Program-made: the position numbers and the translations under genes
The notes under the pieces: model-generated
The model's database searches: none
The model's input: the letters and a program-made list of their open reading frames with translations, nothing else
What the model was told of the DNA's origin: nothing
Shown here: positions 26,289 to 34,568 of the stretch, one piece after another
Layout of the letters: each line of letters opens with the position of its first letter
How positions within the stretch are numbered: the stretch's first letter is position 1
Source of the DNA: 2-01-FULL-50-23 sp964509695
GTDB taxonomy: Bacteria; Patescibacteriota; Microgenomatia; UBA1400; MFAQ01
NCBI GenBank assembly: GCA_964509695.1
Contig: CAZDXN010000002.1
Location: 11,311 to 75,310 of the forward strand
Length of the DNA stretch: 64,000 nt
Direction of reading: 5' to 3'

Positions 26289-27296
26289 TTAGAATTGATT
26301 TAATATGCGGAGATCGGTGGTGTAGATATTGCGAATATCGGGAAGATTGTATTTCATGGAGAGAACTCGTTCGACTCCCCAACCGAAGGCAAAGCCGGAG
26401 TATTTTTTCGAATCGACGCCTCCATTTTTTAGGACGTTGGGGTGGACCATACCCGCCCCGCCCAATTCGACCCAGCCGGATTTACAGAGGCGACATTTTT
26501 CGTCATTTTTTATCCGTCCGGATCCGGCGCAAATGCCACAAGTGATATCAATCTCGAAGCTTGGTTCGGTGAATTGAAAGTGGTGCGGTCGTAAACGGAC
26601 GCGCCTGTCCTTACCGAAGTAGTTTTTTACAAAATAGTCCCCCACCCCAATCAAGTGGGTAATGTTGATGTTTTTATCAATCAGTAATCCTTCAAATTGG
26701 TGGAACATGGGAGTGTGAGAGACGTCGATTTGCCGGCGGTAGGTCTTACCAATATTGATCATTTTGATTGGGGGGGTCTTCATAGTTTCCATCTCTCGGA
26801 GTTGGCCATTGCTGGTATGAGGAGTAAGGACGGTGTTTTCGGAGATGTAGAAAGTTTCCTGATCGTCGCGGGCGGGGTGGTCCTTGGGGATGTTGAGTCC
26901 TTCGGCGGCATACCAGTCGGTGTCAATTTCCGGGTAGCGGCGGCGAATGAAACCAATCTTGGAAAAGATATCGCTGATTTCCTTGATGGCTTGGGTGATA
27001 AGGTGTAGATGCCCGATGGGGGGAAGGATCCCTGGAATGGTGACGTCAAAAGATTCTCTTTCAGATTTTTGATTTATTTCATTTCGTTTTTCCTCGACAA
27101 TCTGGACTGCCCTTTGTTTCTGGGAATTGAATTCTTTGCCTAACCTTGCTTTGTCTAATTTGTCTAATTGGTCAAATTTGAGATTGAAAACACCGTTTCG
27201 ACCGAGACATTCAGTCTCGGCTTTTTCAAGATCTGAAAGGGAGTTGATCGAAGTGACTTTTTTGACTAGATTTTTGATTTCGTTTTCGAGATACAT
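26289..27296 (-). CDS. pheS: Phenylalanyl-tRNA synthetase alpha subunit
   Basis: This is the catalytic alpha subunit. Class II motif 2 is in MINIGKTYRRQIDVSHTPMF, FHQFEGLLID is the phenylalanine pocket region, and motif 3 is GFAFGWGVERVLSMKYNLPDIR. An N-terminal coiled coil spans about residues 1-90. The length of 335 aa is normal. A CxxC...CxxC pair (CGICAGSG, CRLCKSG) lies in the middle, as in many bacterial PheS proteins. Part of the N-terminal coiled coil (FDQLDKLDK) is encoded by a TCTAATTGGTCAAATTTG repeat related to the pheT-pheS spacer. Confidence 0.96.
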   Translation of the reverse strand: MYLENEIKNLVKKVTSINSLSDLEKAETECLGRNGVFNLKFDQLDKLDKARLGKEFNSQKQRAVQIVEEKRNEINQKSERESFDVTIPGILPPIGHLHLITQAIKEISDIFSKIGFIRRRYPEIDTDWYAAEGLNIPKDHPARDDQETFYISENTVLTPHTSNGQLREMETMKTPPIKMINIGKTYRRQIDVSHTPMFHQFEGLLIDKNINITHLIGVGDYFVKNYFGKDRRVRLRPHHFQFTEPSFEIDITCGICAGSGRIKNDEKCRLCKSGWVELGGAGMVHPNVLKNGGVDSKKYSGFAFGWGVERVLSMKYNLPDIRNIYTTDLRILNQF

Positions 27297-27311
27297 ATTG
27301 CTTTTATCTTA

Positions 27312-27334
27312 ACAAAAACCCCGCAACTGCGGGG
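27312..27334 (-). terminator. Terminator of the infC-rpmI-rplT operon
   Basis: Read on the minus strand, CCCCGC-AGTT-GCGGGG followed by TTTTTG forms a strong intrinsic terminator between rplT and pheS. Confidence 0.9.
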
Positions 27335-27362
27335 TCTAAATACTATTTAGATCGGGCCGCAG

Positions 27363-27719
27363 CTATTTGGAGGTGGTAAATTTAAAGACTGAGGAAAAGA
27401 CTTCCGGGAACTTGACGGCCAGTGTGGAGAGACTTTTCCGATTGAGGCTGACTTTCTTCTCGACCAGGGCGTTGATGAACTTGCTATAAGAAATGGCACC
27501 GTCTTGAAGTTTGAGGGAAGCGGTAATTCTACCGATCCAGAGGGTTCGAAAGTCGCGTTTCTTGATCTGTCGGCTATTGTAGGCGTATTGGCCAGCGTGA
27601 AGATAGGCTTCCTTTGCCACTTTGTAGAGGCGGCGTTTGGTCATGCGATAGCCCTTGTTGGCGCTGAGGATTTTTTTGTGAGCGGCACGCCTCACGATTC
27701 CGGTTTTGACTCTTGGCAT
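27363..27719 (-). CDS. rplT: 50S ribosomal protein L20
   Basis: The large-subunit assembly protein bL20 (118 aa) starts MPRVKTGIVRRAAHKKIL, followed by KGYRMTKRRLYKVAKEAYLHAGQYAY and the IGRITASLK core. L20 commonly represses its own operon by binding the leader RNA, but no specific leader structure was identified here. It is the third gene of the infC-rpmI-rplT set and is followed by a terminator. Confidence 0.97.
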   Translation of the reverse strand: MPRVKTGIVRRAAHKKILSANKGYRMTKRRLYKVAKEAYLHAGQYAYNSRQIKKRDFRTLWIGRITASLKLQDGAISYSKFINALVEKKVSLNRKSLSTLAVKFPEVFSSVFKFTTSK

Positions 27720-27757
27720 ATTTATTTATTTATCATTAAACATTTAATATAGCTCAT

Positions 27758-27955
27758 TTAGAGGTGGAGCATAGAGCGGATTTTTTTGGCGAGGACTCCG
27801 GTAACTTCGACGTATTTGCGGTAACGTCTGATCATTTTTGAACTCTTCTTGCGGCGCAGATGTCTCATGGTTGGCATGCGACGCATGACTTTGCCGGTAG
27901 CTGTTATTTTGAATCGTTTGTAGACGATTTTTCTGGTTTTGTTCTTGGTTTTCAT
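27758..27955 (-). CDS. rpmI: 50S ribosomal protein L35
   Basis: This 65 aa basic ribosomal protein starts MKTKNKTRKIVYKRFKITAT and contains MRHLRRKKSSKMIRRYRK, both typical of bL35. It stands between infC (23 bases upstream) and rplT, in the usual gene order. Confidence 0.95.
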   Translation of the reverse strand: MKTKNKTRKIVYKRFKITATGKVMRRMPTMRHLRRKKSSKMIRRYRKYVEVTGVLAKKIRSMLHL

Positions 27956-27978
27956 GTTGTTATTTTCCTTCGGCAGGC

Positions 27979-28488
27979 TCAGGACGATCGTTTTGGTTTG
28001 ATTGTGGCCAGCATGAGCTTGCCAAGCATTTTTGGTTCTTGCTCGATTGAACTTATATCAGCAAGACTTTCTAAGGCTTTAGCCATGATTTTTTCACCGA
28101 ATTCCTTTTTGGTGATTTCACGACCCTTGAATTTTACCACGAGGCGGACTTTATCGCCATTCTTGAGGAATTCCTTGACGCGGTTGAGTTTGATAAAAAG
28201 GTCGTTTTCGGCCATAAATGGATGAAGAATGATCTCTTTGGTTTCTTGAGCGGAGGCGGCTCCGGCACGGTCCTTTTTGTTTTCTTGGTATTTGAACTTG
28301 GAAAACTCGATTAGTTTGACTACCGGTGGACTAGCCTTTTCGGCTACCTCAACGACGTCAACACCCAGAACCTTGGCTTTTTCGAGAGCCTCTTTTAGGG
28401 TCATGACCCCGAGTTGAGCGCTGTCTTGACCGATAACCCGAACAGTTTCGGATTTAATATATTGATTGATGCGGTGAAATTTTCCCAA
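27979..28488 (-). CDS. infC: Translation initiation factor IF-3
   Basis: IF-3 binds the 30S subunit and checks start-codon pairing. The 169 aa protein has the N-domain with LGVMTLKEALEKAK, the linker rich in Lys, and the C-domain with KEIILHPFMAENDLFIKLNR and KVRLVVKFKGREI. The reading frame offers TTG as start (TTG GGA AAA TTT at 28488) and no ATG nearby. A non-AUG start is typical of infC, because IF-3 then limits its own synthesis. It is the first gene of the operon. Confidence 0.95.
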   Translation of the reverse strand: MGKFHRINQYIKSETVRVIGQDSAQLGVMTLKEALEKAKVLGVDVVEVAEKASPPVVKLIEFSKFKYQENKKDRAGAASAQETKEIILHPFMAENDLFIKLNRVKEFLKNGDKVRLVVKFKGREITKKEFGEKIMAKALESLADISSIEQEPKMLGKLMLATIKPKRSS

Positions 28489-28537
28489 GGATTTTCTTAA
28501 TTTGAACTATCTGGCCTTAATTTTAGCAAAAAAAACC

Positions 28538-29401
28538 TTAGAGGACAATCCCCTCTCGTTTTTCCTCCCCCTTGAAGGGCAAGACATACATGTCCTGACC
28601 AAAATCGCTAATTCCAACAAACTCGGCTCGGCCGGAGACAATCTCTTCCATTGGTTGACACTGACGGCAACCGTTGGTGGGACATTTGAAGCGTTCCAAT
28701 TGTCTGGCTAACTTTATTTGCTTGGCGACCTTAAGAATCTTTGTCTCCGCTTCTTTGAGGTCCGGCAGGGTTTTTTCGGTGAGGCTATCGTTCATTTCCA
28801 GATACCAGTAACTGGCCTTGGCCACCTTTCTCTTTTGGCAGTGGTGGACCAGAAGATGGTAGATCGGAAGTTGCATTGATTTTTCGTCCTCCTCGCTCTT
28901 GCTGGTTTTGAAATCGATGATGTGAACCGAGTCGGATTCAGAGAGGTACTCGAGCCAGTCGATTTTGCCGCAGAGAATGATATTGTCCTCCTCGGAAAGC
29001 CAGAAATAGGGCAGTTCCATGTCAATTTTTACAGCCAAATTTAATAGGGGTCCTGGGTTATCGTCGAGGCGCTTGAGCATATTTGTTCCCCGTTGTTTGT
29101 AACGATATTCAGTTTCGATGTCGAAAAAACCACCTCGGCGGCCGGTGACTTTGGTCCAGACGTTTTCGAATTTGGGGTAGAGGGGTTCATGGAAACGGTT
29201 TTTGGTAGGCAAAAAAGAGAGGGACTCGATGACTTCGTGAACGACAGAGCCCAAGGATAGAGGTGGAGACACCAGCTGAACCTTGTGATTGTTTTTGGGG
29301 TCGCGATAGACATTTTTCAGAAAGTAGGCTCGAGGGCAGGTTAGAAAATCAGAGATCGATGAATGAGAGACCCAGGTGGCGGTGTATTTATCTTTGGCCA
29401 T
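28538..29401 (-). CDS. PD-(D/E)XK nuclease, RecB/Cas4-like, with cysteine cluster
   Basis: The 287 aa protein belongs to the PDDEXK_1 nuclease group. The active site shows as GKIDWLEYL (Asp) and HIIDFKTSKS (D-x-K), followed by MQLPIYHLLV, the RecB-type QxxxY helix. One Cys near the N-terminus (FLTCPRAYF) and three near the C-terminus (FKCPTNGCRQCQ) match the four-Cys 4Fe-4S arrangement of Cas4/AddB nucleases, although the spacing is x4 and x2. No cas genes or CRISPR array are nearby, so a DNA repair role is more likely. It is divergent from the aminomutase-like gene. Confidence 0.85.
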   Translation of the reverse strand: MAKDKYTATWVSHSSISDFLTCPRAYFLKNVYRDPKNNHKVQLVSPPLSLGSVVHEVIESLSFLPTKNRFHEPLYPKFENVWTKVTGRRGGFFDIETEYRYKQRGTNMLKRLDDNPGPLLNLAVKIDMELPYFWLSEEDNIILCGKIDWLEYLSESDSVHIIDFKTSKSEEDEKSMQLPIYHLLVHHCQKRKVAKASYWYLEMNDSLTEKTLPDLKEAETKILKVAKQIKLARQLERFKCPTNGCRQCQPMEEIVSGRAEFVGISDFGQDMYVLPFKGEEKREGIVL

Positions 29402-29424
29402 GAGATTACTATAGCAGTCGGTTT

Positions 29425-30789
29425 GTGTTTGGGGTATACAATTGGAACTATATAAGAGAAATACTTAGGGCAGATCAGACGAAGATGTATCGTAGAGCAA
29501 AGGAAGTACTTCCCGGCGGGACCGACTCTAATTTTCGGGCTTGGGGCGAAAACACTGTTTATATTGATCGGGGCCGTGGTTCCCATATTTGGGATTTGGA
29601 TGGCAATGAATATATCGATTTGCGAATGGGCTATGGACCGGTGATTCTGGGGCATGCCGACGAGCGGGTTGACGACTATGTGAACGAGCGAATGCGTCGG
29701 GGGGTTAGCTTCTCACTGACATTGGAGGACGAAGTTTTGGCAATGGAACTTCTGTGTGAACTTAACGGTTGGCCGAAGAAAGCGCGGATGACCGTTTCGG
29801 GGACTGAGGCGACGATGCACGCGATGCGGGTGGCCCGGGCTGTGACCGGCAGGACGAAGATAGTCAAATTTGAGGGCCAGTACCACGGGGTTCACGATTA
29901 TGCACTGGTGAGTGTGACTCCCAATCCGAATCAGATGGCTGGGTTGGGATCTATCGAGAACCCGGTTGCTTTGGCTTGGGGCCGGGGAATTCCGGAGGCG
30001 GTGACGAGAACAATGATTCCGGCCCGGTATAACGCGCTTGATGTCTTGCACCGGATCTTTGAACGTGAGGGGAATGATATTGCCGCGATCATTGTCGAGC
30101 CGGTACTGGGCAATGCCCAAGGAATAATGCCGCAACCGGGATTTCATGAGGCGATTCGGGCATTGACGAGGGAGTTTGGGGCGCTCCTCATTTTTGATGA
30201 GGTAAAGACGGGATTTCGCTTCGGGAGAGGTGGGGCGGCTGAGTACTTTGGGATAACGCCGGATTTGGCCACCTACGCCAAGGCGATGGGCAATGGATAT
30301 CCAGCGGCGGCGTTTGCCGGGACTGAGGAGGCAATGAGCGTCCTTCCGGATAAGGTGAGTCATGGTGGCACGTACGCAGGAAATCGAGTGGCGGCGGCGG
30401 CGACAGTGAAGACGCTCTCGATTCTTCGAGATACCGACGCCCTAGAAGTGATTCGGAAGACGGGTGAACAGATTCAGGCGGGTCTATCCGAAGTAATTGG
30501 GCGACGGGGGTTGCCGCACGTGTTTACCGGTCACCCCTCGATGTTTGGAATAATATTTGCCGAAAAGGCGCCGACTGAGTACCGTCAGTGGGCGGACACC
30601 GATCATGAATTGTATGATGCGGTGGCCGTGGGGATGCATGAGCGCGGGGCGATGCCCGAGCCGGATTCGAGGGAACCGTGGTTTGTCTGCGAAGCCCACG
30701 CAAAGGGAAATGATGTTGACCAAATTGTGTCAATTTTTGCCCAGTCTCTCGACGCGGCACTTGAGAGTCGGGTCCGTAGTCGGATGTAG
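29425..30789 (+). CDS. Glutamate-1-semialdehyde aminomutase-like class III aminotransferase
   Basis: This PLP enzyme of fold type I resembles HemL: EVLPGGTDSNFRAW, WDLDGNEYIDL, TVSGTEATMHAMRVAR, FEGQYHGVHDY and the Schiff-base lysine in YAKAMGNGYPAAA. True HemL makes 5-aminolevulinate for haem. No other haem gene is seen here and CPR genomes usually lack that pathway, so the substrate may differ. The base composition is richer in G and C than the flanking genes, suggesting acquisition. The start is uncertain: MFGVYNWNY at 29425 or MYRRAKEVLPGG at 29485. Confidence 0.85.
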   Translation: MFGVYNWNYIREILRADQTKMYRRAKEVLPGGTDSNFRAWGENTVYIDRGRGSHIWDLDGNEYIDLRMGYGPVILGHADERVDDYVNERMRRGVSFSLTLEDEVLAMELLCELNGWPKKARMTVSGTEATMHAMRVARAVTGRTKIVKFEGQYHGVHDYALVSVTPNPNQMAGLGSIENPVALAWGRGIPEAVTRTMIPARYNALDVLHRIFEREGNDIAAIIVEPVLGNAQGIMPQPGFHEAIRALTREFGALLIFDEVKTGFRFGRGGAAEYFGITPDLATYAKAMGNGYPAAAFAGTEEAMSVLPDKVSHGGTYAGNRVAAAATVKTLSILRDTDALEVIRKTGEQIQAGLSEVIGRRGLPHVFTGHPSMFGIIFAEKAPTEYRQWADTDHELYDAVAVGMHERGAMPEPDSREPWFVCEAHAKGNDVDQIVSIFAQSLDAALESRVRSRM

Positions 30790-30794
30790 TGATT

Positions 30795-30870
30795 TGGTGG
30801 GCCCGATTGGATTCGAACCAATGACCTTTTCAATGTCAATGAAACGCGCTACCAACTGCGCCACGGTCCC
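30795..30870 (-). tRNA. tRNA-Val (anticodon GAC)
   Basis: The minus strand folds into a cloverleaf with anticodon loop TTGACAT flanked by TTTCA/TGAAA, T-arm GGTTCGAATCC and an encoded CCA end. The acceptor pairs GGGACCG with CGGGCCC, leaving an A-G mismatch at position 4. Confidence 0.9.
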
Positions 30871-31027
30871 TTCAGGACATATATTTTACAATTAAAGCCT
30901 TGATTTGCCTACCAACACCTGTTTTATAGAACTTTTACTGAATACATTATCTTTCCCTACCTCCGCCAAAGAAGGAACTTGGATAACCTCTGAGGTTGTC
31001 CGACTTACAGTCAGAAAGAAAAGATTT

Positions 31028-31062
31028 GTATAAATTGCTTCACGAATACGTTCGCAATGACG
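31028..31062. repeat. REP-like palindrome
   Basis: CGAA-TACG-TTCG followed by CAATGACGT is a second copy of the type seen at 1778-1808. The rest of the 200-base gap (30871-31069) contains GGATAACCTC-TGA-GGTTGTCC, a small hairpin, and no gene that I can support. Confidence 0.55.
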
Positions 31063-31069
31063 TGGGAGT

Positions 31070-31636
31070 TTAACCTGCTGATCGGGAGGTGGAGTGTTCA
31101 CCGCTCATCATGTAGGAAGTACCACCCTTTTTGGTGTTTTCCCAGAAGGCGCCACCTTTTTGGGCAGAGCGTTTTTTGAAAACAGAGAGCCAAGAGTTGG
31201 CTTCGGTGACGTTTTTCCTGATCAGAGCGATGATTTGTTTGATGTGTTCGAAGAAGGAGACGTGATAAATACCCGGAGTGACAACTTGGGCTTGAATCGC
31301 ACCAGTGACATTCTGGTCATACTTGACGATCTGTTTGGCAAGGGCCTGAAGTTCGTGTCTAATTTCCTCAATTTGCTTCTCAATTTGCTTGTCTTTGGCG
31401 GAGTAAACCTGCTCCCATTCTTTGAGCCGGGCTTGGTGAAACTGGGCAACACGCTGTTTCTCGACTTCTTTTTGGCGGTTAAATTCGGCGAAGGGATTGG
31501 CACCAAAGGGAGATTCAAAGCGATTCCCCATCGGGGATGCCTGATTGTTCTTTAGGGTCTCGAGGAAGTTGTTGACCTTGGGAAAGGTGGATTTTGTGCT
31601 GGAGCTGGTTTTGCTAGTACTGCCTAATTGGTTCAT
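31070..31636 (-). CDS. Conserved coiled-coil protein (DUF5660-like), function unknown
   Basis: The 188 aa protein has a Ser/Thr-rich disordered N-terminus, a long charged helix (EFNRQKEVEKQRVAQFHQAR to EIRHELQALAKQIVKYD), a central segment GIYHVSFFEHIKQIIALIRK and a basic Gly/Ser-rich tail. It resembles the DUF5660 group that I know mainly from Microgenomates, but this is by recollection. No catalytic motif is visible. It follows the trigger-factor gene on the same strand with a 14-base gap, which suggests a role near the ribosome or envelope. Confidence 0.65.
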   Translation of the reverse strand: MNQLGSTSKTSSSTKSTFPKVNNFLETLKNNQASPMGNRFESPFGANPFAEFNRQKEVEKQRVAQFHQARLKEWEQVYSAKDKQIEKQIEEIRHELQALAKQIVKYDQNVTGAIQAQVVTPGIYHVSFFEHIKQIIALIRKNVTEANSWLSVFKKRSAQKGGAFWENTKKGGTSYMMSGEHSTSRSAG

Positions 31637-31650
31637 GCTGTCCTATAATA

Positions 31651-32442
31651 TCAAAGTTTTAAGAGGGTGTCAACGGCCTTGCGTTTCAGGAGAATGCTTT
31701 CGAGATACGGTCGGTTCTCGGTTTTGACATCGGCGGCTCCCTGAAGTGATTTTACCTCATCTTCTGATACTGTCAATTTCATGTCCTTGGCAATGGCAAA
31801 AAGGAGAAAGTCGAGTGTCAGACTCTCGGTGGCGGTCTTTTGATACTCTTCCCGAAGCTGTTCCGCGGTCCTGTTTATAGATTTGAGATAGTCGGTGACG
31901 GACAAATTTAGAGTTTCGGTTTGACTGACGAGACGGCCGAGGGAGCGGTTCACTTCTTCGCTAACAAGGGCTTCGGGGATGTCCATTTTGACTGAGTTGA
32001 GGAGGGTGTCGAAAACAAGCTTGAGTTTTTTGTCGTCGTTTTCCGACTTGGCCTTGGCGATGGCGACCGTGATTTTGGTCTGATAATCCCCTAGTTCGAA
32101 TTCGGGATAGAGAGGAAATTCGAGGGTAAAAATCCAATCGGGTTTACTTGTATCTTCTTTGGTGAGGTGGGGGTTGGCGATTACTTTGAGTTTCAAGTCC
32201 TTGACGGCTTGATCAATGGCGTGTCCCAGAAGATGGGTTATGGTTTTTTCTTTTAATCTCTGTGGGTCAAGGCTGTTTTTGACGAGATTTAGTGGCGCTT
32301 TTCCCTTGCGGAAGCCTTTGACGGTAGTTTCTTCTGCGAGGTGGGCCAGAGTGTGCTGTAGTTGCTGCTCGACCTCTTTACTGGGGACGATGATAGTTAC
32401 AATTGCGGTGCTTTTTTCTTGTTTCTCGAGTTTGATTTCCAT
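31651..32442 (-). CDS. tig: Trigger factor, short form without PPIase domain
   Basis: Trigger factor is a ribosome-bound chaperone. The N-terminal ribosome-binding domain with the signature VKGFRKGKAP (about residues 42-51) is intact, followed by the FTLEFPLYPEFELGDY strand region. The protein then passes directly to the C-terminal arm domain (DIPEALVSEEVNRSLGRL to FLLFAIAKDMKLTVSEDEV). At 263 aa it is far shorter than the usual 430 aa because the FKBP-type PPIase domain is absent. The gene starts 49 bases before tRNA-Leu on the opposite strand. Confidence 0.88.
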   Translation of the reverse strand: MEIKLEKQEKSTAIVTIIVPSKEVEQQLQHTLAHLAEETTVKGFRKGKAPLNLVKNSLDPQRLKEKTITHLLGHAIDQAVKDLKLKVIANPHLTKEDTSKPDWIFTLEFPLYPEFELGDYQTKITVAIAKAKSENDDKKLKLVFDTLLNSVKMDIPEALVSEEVNRSLGRLVSQTETLNLSVTDYLKSINRTAEQLREEYQKTATESLTLDFLLFAIAKDMKLTVSEDEVKSLQGAADVKTENRPYLESILLKRKAVDTLLKL

Positions 32443-32450
32443 GCAGGCGA

Positions 32451-34199
32451 TTATACAGTAAGTATTTGAGCTGTTAAAATATGAGGGCTAAGCCGAGGTG
32501 GCGAAATTGGCAGACGCGCATGGTTTAGGACCATGTGGGGAAACCCTTGGAGGTTCAAGTCCTCTCCTCGGCACAATAGAGTACTTTTTAAGTAGCTTTT
32601 CAAATTATCCCGATTTGACGAGCTATTTTTAGGTTCAAGCGGTCCATTTTTATCATTACTACCTTTTGCAACCTCTTTTAACTTCAAAAAGATAAATCTA
32701 GGCTGATATTCAAGTTTTTGATCTAGTAAGATCGGGTTCAAGCCGATTGCCTTGAATATCACTTTTTTGTCCTCAGAATCGCCAGATTCAAACCGTTCTT
32801 TAGCAAGTAACGCAAACTCAAAGGAGTCTTTGGCGACTTCAGACCAATCATCACCGTTATTATTTGCTTGGGCTAATTGTCTGGCAATTTGCTCTTTCTC
32901 CATCATAAGCTCGCGTTTTCTGTCGGCAAACTCCGAGTCAGATAGGAGGCTTCCGTCATTCTCGGGTGAGATCTTCAGGGCGATCAGATTGTCGATCCTG
33001 CGATTTACACCATCCAAGGCGCTTTGGAGGGCTTCTAAGCTGGTTTTGTTAACCTCCTGATACTTATCCTTCGTTTCATCGAGTGCTTCATAAGCCCAGT
33101 CGATAAATTCTTTATCTTCAATCTCAAAGTGAGACAAATCACTCGAAAACTGACCTTCAAGCTTGGAGGTTGATATGTAGGGCTGACTGCATTTTATTTC
33201 ACCCTTTTTTGTACAGCTATAGTAACCAAATATTTGCTCCGTTCCATTCTTATATTTCTTTTTATGTTCTTGGGCTGTAATGCAGTAATGACACTCGCCA
33301 CATTTCATGATGCCATTGAGAGCAAAATCATGTTTTTGCAATCTGGCCTTGGATCTTCCATCTAAAATATCTTGCAATAAGTTGAATTCCGCGTCGGTAA
33401 TCATGGCTTGATGTTGCCCTTGATAGAGTTTGCCGTTATAAATAAATCTGCCGGTGTAAAACGGATCACGCAATATTCGGTGCATCCAACTTTTCACAAT
33501 AGGTTTACCAGATTTAGTACTCCGTATTCCGAGGATCTTGGCTTCCCGCATGAGCGCTTCAACGCTATAGTTGCCAGTTAGTGCTAGGTCAAATAACTTT
33601 CTCATGAGCGGAAAGTACACAGGATGAGGTGATATGTCTCTTAAGCCTTGCGGTTTCTCATGGTTATTTCTATATCCTGGTCTCGCTTTGCCCGGAAATA
33701 CGCCTCGTTCTGCTTTAAGTTTTAACGCCTCAGTTACATTGACGCTTTTATTGTCGTTTTCAAGCTTGGCCTGCGTACACAGCAGGTTAAGCATAAATTT
33801 ATCGCTTGGATTATTCCGAAATGACTGATATGGGGTCACGACTTCGAGTAACTTGCCTTGATCCATTAGATAAATGATGCGACCGGTATCCACAGTATTT
33901 CTGGATAAACGAGATGGATTAAGCAGTACGATAGTATTTACGTCTCCGTCCTCGATCATTTGTATGAGTTTTCCAAATACTGGCCTACCTGGGACTTTTG
34001 CTGTTCGTTGCTCTTGCAAGGGTTCACCAATAAGTTCCACGCCTCGCTGTTTTATGAGTGAAGTCAGGTTTGTTATTTGATCTGGAAGCGATTGGATTTG
34101 TCGTTCATCTGACTCACTACTTTTACGACAATACATCATGTAGCGTGGTGACACAGGAAGTTGTGTATTGTTTTGATTTTTATATTCTGTCAGACGCAT
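32451..34199 (-). CDS. Large serine recombinase (integrase)
   Basis: The 582 aa protein has the resolvase catalytic domain with YCRKSSESDERQIQS (catalytic Ser) and LNPSRLSRNTVDTGRI, the recombinase domain (ALKLKAERGVFPGKARPGY, RILRDPFYTGRFIYNGKLY), a zinc ribbon with CGECHYC...C, and a C-terminal coiled coil. I chose the ATG at 34199 because AAGGAGT stands 6 bases before it; a longer frame opens at 34226. The last 30 or so codons are antisense to tRNA-Leu, so the native C-terminus is in effect set by the integration site. It is controlled by the promoter at 34425-34453. Confidence 0.93.
   Translation of the reverse strand: MRLTEYKNQNNTQLPVSPRYMMYCRKSSESDERQIQSLPDQITNLTSLIKQRGVELIGEPLQEQRTAKVPGRPVFGKLIQMIEDGDVNTIVLLNPSRLSRNTVDTGRIIYLMDQGKLLEVVTPYQSFRNNPSDKFMLNLLCTQAKLENDNKSVNVTEALKLKAERGVFPGKARPGYRNNHEKPQGLRDISPHPVYFPLMRKLFDLALTGNYSVEALMREAKILGIRSTKSGKPIVKSWMHRILRDPFYTGRFIYNGKLYQGQHQAMITDAEFNLLQDILDGRSKARLQKHDFALNGIMKCGECHYCITAQEHKKKYKNGTEQIFGYYSCTKKGEIKCSQPYISTSKLEGQFSSDLSHFEIEDKEFIDWAYEALDETKDKYQEVNKTSLEALQSALDGVNRRIDNLIALKISPENDGSLLSDSEFADRKRELMMEKEQIARQLAQANNNGDDWSEVAKDSFEFALLAKERFESGDSEDKKVIFKAIGLNPILLDQKLEYQPRFIFLKLKEVAKGSNDKNGPLEPKNSSSNRDNLKSYLKSTLLCRGEDLNLQGFPHMVLNHARLPISPPRLSPHILTAQILTV
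32492..32573 (+). tRNA. tRNA-Leu (anticodon TAG), probable integration target
   Basis: The acceptor GCCGAGG pairs with CCTCGGC, the anticodon arm is CATGG-TTTAGGA-CCATG, and a class II variable arm is present. No CCA is encoded. The serine recombinase frame enters the tRNA from its 3' side on the other strand, so the tRNA 3' end is the likely left border of the island. Confidence 0.95.
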
Positions 34200-34389
34200 A
34201 AGTACTCCTTTCTTCAATCTCGGCATTATTCCGTTTATTCTGTGAACGCTTCTGCTTTGGTCTGATAAGAACTTCCATCATGTTGAGAAAATGATTTGCC
34301 AATTCGGTTGCCTCCTCATCGTTGAGAGTGATTTCATATTTGTCTTTATATAGCTTCTTAAACTTATCTAAATACTCTTTACTAATCAT
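34180..34389 (-). CDS. Small helical protein ahead of the recombinase, unknown
   Basis: This 69 aa protein from the ATG at 34389 reads MISKEYLDKFKKLYKDKYEI, then NDEEATELANHFLNMMEVL and a basic tail. The pattern resembles small accessory proteins that precede serine recombinases on mobile elements, but I recognise no family by function. It overlaps the recombinase start by 20 bases, so they are co-translated. A start at 34434 would add 15 residues but would lie upstream of the predicted transcript start. Confidence 0.6.
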   Translation of the reverse strand: MISKEYLDKFKKLYKDKYEITLNDEEATELANHFLNMMEVLIRPKQKRSQNKRNNAEIEERSTYASDRI

Positions 34390-34411
34390 GGCTGTACTCT
34401 TAAATAAACTA

Positions 34412-34486
34412 CAACTATAGTTACAGAATAGCAATTATAGTTGCAGTTGTCAAGCGTTTTTCAAGGCTAAATTACAACTATAGCTA
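34412..34486. promoter_or_regulatory. Three operator-like palindromes between recombinase and XRE repressor
   Basis: CAACTATAGTTA (34412-34423), CAATTATAGTTG (34432-34443) and CAACTATAGCTA (34475-34486) are variants of the palindrome CAACTATAGTTG, with centres about two and four helical turns apart. The second lies between -35 and -10 of the minus-strand promoter and the first at its start site. Confidence 0.75.
34425..34453 (-). promoter_or_regulatory. Promoter of the recombinase operon
   Basis: On the minus strand, TTGACA (34453-34448), a 17-base spacer and TATTCT (34430-34425) form a sigma-70-type promoter. The operator palindromes overlap it, so it should be repressible by the divergent XRE protein. 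Confidence 0.7.
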
Positions 34487-34568
34487 TAGTGAATTTTAGG
34501 CACAATAAATGTCCTATAACTTGATGAAAATGAGATTCTTTGATAAACTATCGTCAAATTACGAGTGC

